NCBI GenBank assembly: GCA_018820855.1
Contig: JAHJNL010000038.1
Span: 36,866 to 100,865, forward strand
Length of the DNA stretch: 64,000 nt
Reading direction: 5' to 3'
From: Pseudomonadota bacterium
Lineage (GTDB): Bacteria; Desulfobacterota; Desulfobulbia; Desulfobulbales; Desulfocapsaceae
This document shows positions 9,395 through 16,995 of this stretch, piece by piece; within the stretch, counting starts at the first letter, position 1, and every line of letters begins with the position of its first letter. Below the pieces are notes generated by a model. The model saw nothing but the letters and a program-made list of their open reading frames with translations, did not search any database and was not told where the DNA came from. The position numbers and the translations under genes are program-made.

Positions 9395-10843
9395 ATGGGA
9401 AAAGTATTAAACATAGCACCAGTTTCCCGCATTGAAGGGCACGCAAAAATAGCCATTCATCTGAATGATGACGGTAATGTGGAGAACGCGTATCTTCACA
9501 TTCAGTCTCTTCGCGGGTTTGAAAAATTTATCGAAGGAAGACCTGCGGAAGAGGTCCCTCGTATCGTCAACCGTATCTGCGGCATTTGTCCGTGGATGCA
9601 TCATCTTGCCTCAAACAAGGCTGTTGATGGTGCCTTTGGTGTCACCCCGACTCCTACCGGCTATAAACTCCGGGAAATGTGTCAGGTCATGGCGCATATC
9701 AATGACAAAATTCTGCACTTCTTTTTTCTTGCATCTCCGGATTTTGTCCTGGGTCCTGATGCGGATTACTCTGTTCGCAACGTAATAGGAGTCGTCAAGG
9801 CTGCTCCGGAGCTTGCCACTCAAGTTGTTAAGATGCGCCAACTCGGGCAGATGATGCTTGATAAGTTTGCCGGCAAAGCAATTCACCCTGTTGCCGGAGT
9901 TGTCGGCGGCTTTGCCAAGCCGATGGTTGAATCGGAACGAAAAGAACTTCTTGCAGGAACCCGAACGCTGCTCGACTTTTCCACTTTTGCCCTGGATTTT
10001 GCCATCAACAATGTCTTTGCAAAATACATGGATGTCATCGGAGAACTTGGTGTGATCAATACCGGTTTTCTGGGAACGGTAGACCGTGAGGATGGTTCTC
10101 TTCGGCTTTACGACGGAATACAGAGATTGATGAGAAATGATGGCAGTTATGTTGACTTCGAAGGTGAAGACTATGCCAGCTATATCGGTGAACACGTGGA
10201 GCCATGGGGTTACTCAAAAATGCCCTATGCAAAATCCTGGAACGAAGGGTTTGATATGGACCTGGCCCAGCCAAAAGGTATCTACCGTTCCAACACTCTG
10301 GCCAGAATTAATGTCTGCGATAAAATATCCACCCCAAAGGCCCAGGCGGCACTGGAGGCCTTCCGAAGTTCCTTTGGTCGTCCTGCACAGCAAACTCTGC
10401 TCTATCACTACGCCAGGCTGATTGAACTTATTTATGCCTGCGAGCGTACCATTGAATTACTCGAGTGGGAAGGCATTACCGATCCGAACGTAAGAGCAAA
10501 GGCTGAGCCGAAAGCTGGAAGAGGAGTGGGGATCGTTGAAGCACCAAGAGGTACACTCATCCATGATTATACAACCGATGATAACGGCTGTATTACCAGT
10601 GCAAATCTTATTGTCGGAACGACTCATAATATTGCACCAATGAATATGAGTGTGAAACAGGCAGCAACCACTCTCATAAAAGATGGTGTGTATAACGAAG
10701 GATTACTGAATCAGGTGGAAATGGCTGTCAGGGCCTACGACCCCTGAATGTCCTGTGCAACTCACCGCCTGGATGGCGGTATCCCTGTAGCAATTAGTAT
10801 TGTCAATCCTGAAGGAACTGAGATCGACAGAATTGTCAATTAG
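9395..10843 (+). CDS. mvhA: MvhA-type [NiFeSe]-hydrogenase large subunit, predicted selenoprotein (Sec451)
   Basis: Catalytic subunit for H2 oxidation, 482 residues with TGA 10745-10747 read as Sec451. The N-terminal metal motif RIEGH is at 12-16 and RICGICPWMHH gives Cys62, Cys65 and His69. The C-terminal motif reads DP-Sec-MSCATH, so Sec replaces the Cys that ends the Ni site, as in [NiFeSe] enzymes. Beyond His457 lies a 25-residue tail (RLDGGIPVAIS to IVN) of the type removed by the maturation protease. If the TGA were a stop, the protein would lack both last Ni ligands. The ATG at 9395 follows AAGGAGG. A strong hairpin at 10894 ends this group. Confidence 0.94.
10764..10780 (+). promoter_or_regulatory. 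SECIS-like hairpin of mvhA
   Basis: Perfect 6-bp stem ACCGCC/GGCGGT with loop TGGAT, beginning 22 nt after TGA 10745-10747. It encodes part of the tail removed on maturation, so the RNA element is freer of protein constraint here. Confidence 0.75.
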
Positions 10844-10893
10844 ATATCAGTTACAACAGCTAAGCAAGTGTGAGCAAAAACCACGAAAGTGAA

Positions 10894-10933
10894 AAGAATG
10901 GCGGGTAAGAGAACTGTCTGACCCGCCATTCTT
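10894..10933 (+). terminator. 13-bp hairpin after mvhA
   Basis: AAGAATGGCGGGT (10894-10906) pairs exactly with ACCCGCCATTCTT (10921-10933) around a 14-nt loop. No T-tract follows, so it may act as a weak terminator or protect the upstream message from decay, setting Hdr/Mvh apart from the maturation genes. Confidence 0.6.
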
Positions 10934-11015
10934 AGCTTCAATTAATGCGCAAGGCGCTTGTTTTGTGAACATTTTTCCACCATTTTAAAAAAACAGTATC
11001 ACACAGGAGGCGGTA

Positions 11016-11258
11016 ATGTCAGACAAAAAAAGATCTCTGGTACGTGCAGAGAATCCCAGTGGAGCATGTGGCAAACTGGATCATATGACTGTTGAAGAGC
11101 TCAAGGCCAGGGCCGTGGGAGATGAATTTGATGGAACCTGTCCGGCTTGCGGTCAATTTCACCTGACTCGGGCTGAAATCGAGAAAATAGAAGAAAAGAA
11201 AATCACCGAATCTGAAAGCTACAAAGCCATGAAAACCGAGGCTGAAGCGCCTGAGTAG
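11016..11258 (+). CDS. small conserved-looking protein with CPACG motif, unknown function
   Basis: An 80-residue charged protein with strong ribosome-binding site AGGAGG. It has Cys18 and one CxxCG pair (GTCPACGQFH), then a likely helix rich in Glu and Lys. I do not recognise the family. It sits between mvhA and hypD with hairpins on both sides, so it is probably its own transcript or an independently adjusted segment. One CxxC is half of a zinc ribbon, which is notable because the HypA-like protein two genes on has lost its ribbon; a partnership is speculation. Confidence 0.65.
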   Translation: MSDKKRSLVRAENPSGACGKLDHMTVEELKARAVGDEFDGTCPACGQFHLTRAEIEKIEEKKITESESYKAMKTEAEAPE

Positions 11259-11262
11259 AATC

Positions 11263-11285
11263 TTAACAGGAAGATTTCCTGTTAA
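11263..11285 (+). terminator. hairpin after the small CPACG gene
   Basis: TTAACAGGAA and TTCCTGTTAA form an exact 10-bp stem with a GAT loop, followed by a T-rich ATTTGTCTTTT. This fits an intrinsic terminator with a loose T-tract. Confidence 0.65.
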
Positions 11286-11369
11286 ATTTGTCTTTTCAGC
11301 TGTTAAAAATATAAATTATGCCGCCAGCTGAAATTATTAAATCTCAACCTGAATTGAAAGGGAAACAGA

Positions 11370-12530
11370 ATGGATATCGCCAAGGTGACAACTGACAATA
11401 ATCGTCAGAAAAAACTCCTCAAAGAGTTACATGATATCGTAGATCGCCCCATACGATTAATGGTTGCCTGTGGGACACAGCATCGCACCATTCTGCAACA
11501 TGGTTTTCTGAACCAGCTGCCTGAGGAAATAGACATCGTTTCCGGTCCCGGCTGCAGTGTCTGTGTTATGCCAGCCGGGCATGTCGACGCCTTTATCAAA
11601 ATTGCTGTTCAGTCCGACGTCATCACAGCGGCCTGTAGTGATCTGATCAAAGTTCCGGGCAGCAATGAATCACTGGAGTCTGTCATGAAAAAGGGAGCCC
11701 GTGTGGAGATTATATCCTCCCCTATGGATGCCCTTGATATTGCCAGTCGTGAACCAGACAAGATAGTGGTTTATCCGGCGGTAGGCTTTGAGGCAACAGC
11801 ACCAAGTGTTGCTGAAACTATTCTTGTTGCTGCACAACGTGGCCTCGAAAACTTCTGTGTTATTCCATCCATCAGACTTTTACCACCAACCATTGATTTA
11901 CTCATGCGCGACCCAGAGCTCAATATTCAAGGTTTGCTCAGTTCTGATCACTTCAATACCATTTCCGACACAGAAGCCTACACAGTTATTGCCCAAAAAC
12001 ATCATATCCCCTGCTGTCTTGCAGGGTTTGAAGTGACGGAAATTCTCGAAGGTATTGTCAGCCTTGTTAAGCAGATAAAAAATGGCCAATCATTTTTTGA
12101 TAACACCTCTGCCTTTGTTTATTCATCCAAGGAAACAATGCAGGCCAGAGAAATGGTTTCAGAAGTGTTTTTTGCTGTCGACACCCTATGGCGAGGACTG
12201 GGAAGCATCAAAAACAGTGGCTTTGTCATCCGGGATGAACTCTCCCTCTATGATGCGACAAAAAGGTTTAGCATCCGCTTTTCCGAAGGCCAGGAAGAGG
12301 GCTTTTGTCAGTGTAACGCCATTATTTCCGGACGGGGTTTGCCTCCCGATTGTCCGGCTTTCGGCATGGCTTGTACTACGCAAAACCCGATTGGTCCCTG
12401 CATGATCGCAGATGAGGGCATATGTTCCTCGTACTTCAAATATAACAATAATACCATGATGAGTGACAAGAACAAAACGGATTTTCCATTGAGCAGTGAC
12501 CTGAACATGAAGTGTGTCAGCCATGCGTGA
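11370..12530 (+). CDS. hypD: hydrogenase maturation protein HypD (variant)
   Basis: Iron-sulfur scaffold, about 386 residues, on which the Fe(CN)2CO group of [NiFe] hydrogenase is assembled with HypC. Family signs are SGPGCSVCVMPAGHV, a KVPGS segment, the YPAVGFEATAPS stretch and a C-terminal cluster region (GFCQCN, DCPAFGMAC, NPIGPCM). Two departures are visible: the usual CGTHT reads CGTQH, so the conserved His is displaced by one residue, and GCPVC is GCSVC. It ends 8 nt inside the next gene. Likely serves MvhA. HypC, HypE and HypF are not in the window. Confidence 0.9.
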   Translation: MDIAKVTTDNNRQKKLLKELHDIVDRPIRLMVACGTQHRTILQHGFLNQLPEEIDIVSGPGCSVCVMPAGHVDAFIKIAVQSDVITAACSDLIKVPGSNESLESVMKKGARVEIISSPMDALDIASREPDKIVVYPAVGFEATAPSVAETILVAAQRGLENFCVIPSIRLLPPTIDLLMRDPELNIQGLLSSDHFNTISDTEAYTVIAQKHHIPCCLAGFEVTEILEGIVSLVKQIKNGQSFFDNTSAFVYSSKETMQAREMVSEVFFAVDTLWRGLGSIKNSGFVIRDELSLYDATKRFSIRFSEGQEEGFCQCNAIISGRGLPPDCPAFGMACTTQNPIGPCMIADEGICSSYFKYNNNTMMSDKNKTDFPLSSDLNMKCVSHA

Positions 12531-12768
12531 ATTTTCCCTCGCCCAAGGACTGCATGCTCAGTTACTCGGACTTGCAGTAAGACATCAGGCGGTCAAAATC
12601 CGCAAGGCAGAGATTTGCGTGGGAAGCAACGCCGGAATCGTGGTCGATTCATTTAACTGTGGCTTGAATGCGCTCATAAAACAGAATGTTTCTACCAGAG
12701 ACATGGACCTTGTGATTAGGCGTGACTCCAGCAATGACCTGATGCTGATGAGCGTTGAACTTGAATAG
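12523..12768 (+). CDS. HypA-like nickel protein lacking the zinc ribbon
   Basis: An 81-residue protein starting MREFSLAQGLHAQLL, which matches the HypA N-terminus (MHEFSLAQ) except that His2, the usual Ni ligand, is Arg here. The body continues through CVGSNAGIVVDSFNCGLNAL. The two CxxC pairs of the HypA zinc ribbon are absent, yet the end (SSNDLMLMSVELE) resembles the usual HypA C-terminus, so the ribbon looks cut out rather than the gene truncated. The start overlaps hypD by 8 nt. It might be a degenerate paralogue or a specialised partner. ATG at 12514 would add three residues. Confidence 0.7.
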   Translation: MREFSLAQGLHAQLLGLAVRHQAVKIRKAEICVGSNAGIVVDSFNCGLNALIKQNVSTRDMDLVIRRDSSNDLMLMSVELE

Positions 12769-13043
12769 AAGGCCGGGGATGACGGACCGCAGCACGATTA
12801 ATTGTTGCAGTCTACACAGTATAAAAAGTCATCTTATAGCCATAACTTGTTGTTATTCCAATGCTGACTCTCAATCCAGCAAAGACCTTTGAAAAAACGG
12901 TACCGCGATATTGTATTTTAGCATTTGATTAAGATAATTATTTGTGTGATGATTATTATTGTCACAACTTGCCGAAGCGCTATGGGGCCTGGATATGGCA
13001 TCAACCGGGTGCTTTACAACACCTTTAACAGGGAGACGTCGAG

Positions 13044-13700
13044 ATGAATTTTTTAAGTTGCACAAAGGTATTATTGATTATGGTTATGTCTGCTTTCCTT
13101 ACAACCACCATTGCCCCCCTGACCGCAATGGCCGAGGAAGGCAAGAGTCCCTGGTTAGTAAGGGCTCGTCTGTTAGGAGTAGTGCCCGATGACAGCAGTT
13201 CCGACATTACCGTAATCGGCGGAAAGGCTGAAGTCGATGACAGTATTACAGCCGATCTTGATTTCACTTACTTTTTCACCAATCACTTTGCAGCGGAACT
13301 GACTCTGGCTGTAGCCAAAAATGATGTCAGTGCAGTCAACACTGCTGTTGGCAATCTCGATCTCGGACATGTGTATCTGTTACCCCCAACCCTGACAGCG
13401 CAGTATCACTTTACTCCTGACAGTCGTTTCCGTCCCTATGTCGGCGCAGGTGTTAATTACACCGTGTTCTTTAATGAGGACGCCGGCGTTGCCAATGACA
13501 TAGAGTATGACAACGGATTCGGCTTTGCCCTGCAGGCCGGTTTTGACATTGGACTCGATGAGAATTGGGCCTTGAACTTCGACGTTAAAAAGATATGGCT
13601 GAGTACAGATGTCACTGTCCATGCTCTGGGAACAACAGTAGAGACTGATGTGGATATCGATCCGTGGCTTTTCGGAATGGGTATCGCCTACCGTTTCTAA
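13044..13700 (+). CDS. OmpW family outer-membrane beta-barrel protein
   Basis: 218 residues with a signal peptide (LLIMVMSAFLTTTIAPLTAMAEE). The mature part alternates hydrophobic and polar residues as in an eight-stranded barrel, with LLGVVPDDSS, LDFTYFFTNHFAAEL, LPPTLTAQYHFTPDSRFRPYVGAGVNY and a C-terminal aromatic GIAYRF, all typical of OmpW. Members form narrow hydrophobic channels. RBS GGGAG lies upstream. It stands alone between the hydrogenase genes and a regulator-like fusion. A long inverted repeat follows the stop. Confidence 0.9.
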   Translation: MNFLSCTKVLLIMVMSAFLTTTIAPLTAMAEEGKSPWLVRARLLGVVPDDSSSDITVIGGKAEVDDSITADLDFTYFFTNHFAAELTLAVAKNDVSAVNTAVGNLDLGHVYLLPPTLTAQYHFTPDSRFRPYVGAGVNYTVFFNEDAGVANDIEYDNGFGFALQAGFDIGLDENWALNFDVKKIWLSTDVTVHALGTTVETDVDIDPWLFGMGIAYRF

Positions 13701-14132
13701 ACTTTGTGTGTATTTCTCACGTGATTAACAGATACAGATCTGAACCTGTTCAGTCAGTAGAACTTGATCACGTGAGAAATAAAGATTCTCAAGCCAACCC
13801 CAGATTATTGGCCCATTCTTTTGACCTGAGAATTTTATACACATCAGTATCAACAGCAAAACGAGAACCTGTGGAAAGGTTTTCAGCTAGAGCTATCCGG
13901 CCTTCACCTGTCTTAAAATAAAAACAGGTTCCACGAACACGGACGTCTGGCAGGCCGACTTCCCCGGACGCAGAATTTTCACCTTTCCCCACTACCACCA
14001 GTAAACACTATTCAAACAGCGACACCTCAGTGCCGGCCGACTGTCCTCTGATCACGCCAGGACCTCTCTTTGCCACGGAACTTTTAAAGCTTGCTGCGTA
14101 TATATTCTCTCGAAGCTGGCTCGTCGATAGAC
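13701..14132. other. intergenic region, no supported gene
   Basis: Holds the inverted repeat at 13712-13780. A minus-strand frame at 13789-13998 starts with GTG, has no ribosome-binding site and no recognisable similarity, so I do not call it. The promoter of the following fusion gene must lie in the last 150 nt, but I see no clear boxes. Confidence 0.4.
13712..13780. repeat. 14-bp perfect inverted repeat after the OmpW-like gene
   Basis: ATTTCTCACGTGAT (13712-13725) and ATCACGTGAGAAAT (13767-13780) are exact reverse complements; matching extends to 18 bp with one mismatch. The 41-nt spacer contains CAGATCTG. It may be a terminator-like stem, or the ends of a small inserted element of about 70 bp. 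Confidence 0.6.
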
Positions 14133-16775
14133 ATGAACATGAAACGAGAATTAATTGCCAAGAATCTGAAACGCTCCGTCCTCTTTCAGGATGCCAGTGC
14201 ATCAGAGCTTTCTTCCCATGCAGAGCTTGCCCGGGTGATGGTTATTCCTCAGGGACAGTATGTGTACAGGAAAGATGATCCCAGCGAGATATTCTATATC
14301 ATTGCCATGGGAAAGGCAGAAATCATTTTAACGCGGGATGACGGAACCAACACTATTGTTGGTCGAATTGGTATGGGTGGTCATTTCGGAGAAACCGGCA
14401 TTCTCAGCGCAAAGCCCCGTTCGGTAGCGGTACGGGCACTTTGTAACCTTGTCGTTATCTGTTTTGACAAACGATATTTCAAGTCATCTCTTCTTGCCAA
14501 CAACAGGATTCACAGCCGCCTTGATGCTGCCCTGGCAGAACGGTTGCGAGTGGCCTTTCTGGACCAGGCCCACACGACCAATGAGCAACAACCCAACAGA
14601 AAGAAATCAGAAGCCAATGACGTAATTCTCCTGAAGAATAAATCCGTCCCTAAGTACCGAATACCCCGGGTAATTAAAAGTCAAAATGATGCCATTCGAC
14701 AATCCAGAACGGCTCAAAAAACTCAAGCCGCGATAAACAGGTTTGCCGCAAACAGTGCTCCCTATATTCTGACCGCTGAGGCAGGAACCGGTAAATCAAT
14801 TATTGCCCAACAAATTCATTTCCAGTCCGATCGGGCAGACAACCCATACCGTGAGATTGATCTGAGAGAATATGAATCAAGTTCTCTGGAAAGAAAACTC
14901 TTTGGAACTGAGCAAAGTGCCTACCCCTTCACCCAGACACGACAGACCGGTGTCCTCGAACAGGCCTCTGGCGGAACAGTAGTTTTCACCCATGTTCATC
15001 TGATGAGCAAAGCGTTACAGAAATGCCTGCTCCAGGCAATGGCAAGCAGCACCTTTACCCATGTGGACAGCGATCAGACACTGGATGTACAGTCAAGAAT
15101 TGTTTTCATTTCCACCTTCACTCTTGACCACCTCAAAAAAACAGAGAAAATACTTCCTGACTTGCTGAATCTTTTTGAAAAACAGAATTTCACCGTACCT
15201 CCTTTACGCAGGCATAAAGAAGATCTCCCACGACTTATTTCACATTATCTCGATCGTTACAGCAAAGAATACGGGAAAAAGATACACGACCTATCGTCTG
15301 AAACACTCGGCATTTTGATGAGTTACGACTGGCCTGGCAATCTAACTGAATTGTCCAGTGTTATTCGTCGAGCAGTGATGCTCACCAAAAATGATGAAAT
15401 TCTTCCGGAACAGATTCTACTCGGCTTACCCAAAAGTGAAGGAAAATGGGAATACAATATCCTGCGAATTTCCTGGATACGAAAACTACTCAGCAATTGG
15501 ATTTTTCCGCGTGTCCCCCAAATAATCGTCGGATTCTTTTTACTCATTACCGTTCTCACCCTTTTTTTCGGACCACACAATCCTGTCGCCAATGCAGGAT
15601 TGACCATGGCCTGGTACATCGGCTGGCCCCTGATGTTTTTCTCCTTTTTCTTTCTGGCCAGGATCTGGTGTAGTGTCTGCACACTTGCTGTTCCTGGAAC
15701 TCTCCTACAGAACCTGATTAAGCCGCAAAGAAAGACACCACCCTTTATAAAAAATAACTCAGGCTGGATAATGGCTGTCTTCTGCATCATTGTCTTCTGG
15801 GTAGAAATTGTCTGGGACGCCTACAACGCCCCCTATCTCACCGGCGGGATTATTTTGATAATCACAATTGGTTCCGTTATTTTCAGTGTTCTCTATGCGA
15901 GAAGATCCTGGTGCCGCTATCTCTGCCCACTGGGTGCGGTAAATGCGATTTTTGCCATGCCTTCGATTGTCGAATTACGATCAAATCGTCATGTCTGCCT
16001 GAATAGTTGCCAGGAACACTCCTGTTTTGCTGGAGATAGTGCAGCCCCCGGCTGTCCGATGTTCAGACATCCCTATCTGGTAGACAATAATCGAGACTGT
16101 ATCATGTGTGCGAAGTGCATAAAAACCTGCAACAACAGCTCGATCCAGTTGAACGTCAGGCTATCCCCGGAGGAATTATGGGCACAGAAAAACCCAAGAA
16201 ATGCCGACAGTTTCCTGATAATTTCCATGGGAGCAATTTTTTTCCCTTTCGCCCTGCAAACAAGGTTTTCACAGCTGGTTGAGCTGTTGGTAAAGGCAAT
16301 AGCAAAACTTGGGATGACTATTCCAGATTTTCTAGCAGGCAGTTTTATTTTCTTTGCATTTATCCTTGTTTTTCAGCTTGCTTACTATTTAATGGTCACC
16401 TTTCAATGCTGTTATGCCAAAATGAAAAAAAGGGAGGTGCTCCCACTTTTGGGTTACGGCTTCATTCCACTCATCCTCGCTGGCTATCTTGCTGTCCATC
16501 TGGAATTTTTTGTCAGCGGAGCAGGACGTATTGTCCCTAATATTCAAGAATTGCTGGGATGGCAATATTCATACGAAAATATTCGACTGATAAGTTCAGA
16601 CAGCACCTATGTCTTGAAAACACTCACTGTGCTGGGCGGATTACTGGCATCGCTGTACGCAACTTACAGGGTTATTGAGCGTACTCTGGCAGAAAGTGTT
16701 TTCAATTCCAGTGCCCTGATTATTCCGTTTAGCTTTCTTTTCACGTTAGCAGGGCTTTTCCTTTTCATAGTATAA
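14133..16775 (+). CDS. cNMP-binding domain / degenerate sigma54 AAA+ / membrane 4Fe-4S protein fusion
   Basis: 880-residue multidomain protein. Residues 18-125 are a cyclic-nucleotide-binding (CRP-like) domain. Residues 185-430 resemble the sigma54-interacting AAA+ module: Walker A EAGTGKS near 217 and YDWPGNLTEL near the end. But the Walker B acidic pair is lost (VVFTHVHLM) and GAFTGA is absent. Instead of a DNA-binding domain there follow several membrane helices with NapH/NosR-type polyferredoxin motifs: RIWCSVCTLAVPGT, RSWCRYLCPLGAV, CLNSCQEHSC and CIMCAKCIKTC, then more helices. It probably links redox flow at the membrane to a nucleotide signal and is unlikely to activate sigma54 promoters. 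ATG at 14133 is preferred; 14139 and 14091 are possible. Confidence 0.85.
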   Translation: MNMKRELIAKNLKRSVLFQDASASELSSHAELARVMVIPQGQYVYRKDDPSEIFYIIAMGKAEIILTRDDGTNTIVGRIGMGGHFGETGILSAKPRSVAVRALCNLVVICFDKRYFKSSLLANNRIHSRLDAALAERLRVAFLDQAHTTNEQQPNRKKSEANDVILLKNKSVPKYRIPRVIKSQNDAIRQSRTAQKTQAAINRFAANSAPYILTAEAGTGKSIIAQQIHFQSDRADNPYREIDLREYESSSLERKLFGTEQSAYPFTQTRQTGVLEQASGGTVVFTHVHLMSKALQKCLLQAMASSTFTHVDSDQTLDVQSRIVFISTFTLDHLKKTEKILPDLLNLFEKQNFTVPPLRRHKEDLPRLISHYLDRYSKEYGKKIHDLSSETLGILMSYDWPGNLTELSSVIRRAVMLTKNDEILPEQILLGLPKSEGKWEYNILRISWIRKLLSNWIFPRVPQIIVGFFLLITVLTLFFGPHNPVANAGLTMAWYIGWPLMFFSFFFLARIWCSVCTLAVPGTLLQNLIKPQRKTPPFIKNNSGWIMAVFCIIVFWVEIVWDAYNAPYLTGGIILIITIGSVIFSVLYARRSWCRYLCPLGAVNAIFAMPSIVELRSNRHVCLNSCQEHSCFAGDSAAPGCPMFRHPYLVDNNRDCIMCAKCIKTCNNSSIQLNVRLSPEELWAQKNPRNADSFLIISMGAIFFPFALQTRFSQLVELLVKAIAKLGMTIPDFLAGSFIFFAFILVFQLAYYLMVTFQCCYAKMKKREVLPLLGYGFIPLILAGYLAVHLEFFVSGAGRIVPNIQELLGWQYSYENIRLISSDSTYVLKTLTVLGGLLASLYATYRVIERTLAESVFNSSALIIPFSFLFTLAGLFLFIV

Positions 16776-16995
16776 ATACAATACACCTGTAAGGGGCTAC
16801 GGAGTCATACTTCTATTTCCGAGCGAAGAAAATCACATTTCAGCAATTAATTATGATTATTATTTTCCCTTTCAATCTCTTCATAATTCAGCTTAACATC
16901 TATAATATTCAAAAACTCAATACTGAATGAAAAAACCCATTCGGGAAAATATTTTCCCCGAAAAAACCTTTATTTTCCAAAGCGAGGAACAGCCC

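Noticed and set aside
4183..10747. The four TGA codons as real stops or frameshifts/pseudogenes
   Set aside because: All four are TGA (not TAG or TAA), lie at Cys positions, keep the frame and are followed by hairpins. Four independent decays at those exact sites are very unlikely.
13789..13998. Small minus-strand gene of 69 codons
   Set aside because: It starts with GTG, lacks a ribosome-binding site, and I see no motif or family likeness.
14133..15480. A normal sigma54 enhancer-binding protein
   Set aside because: GAFTGA, the Walker B acids and the DNA-binding domain are missing, and a membrane ferredoxin follows instead.
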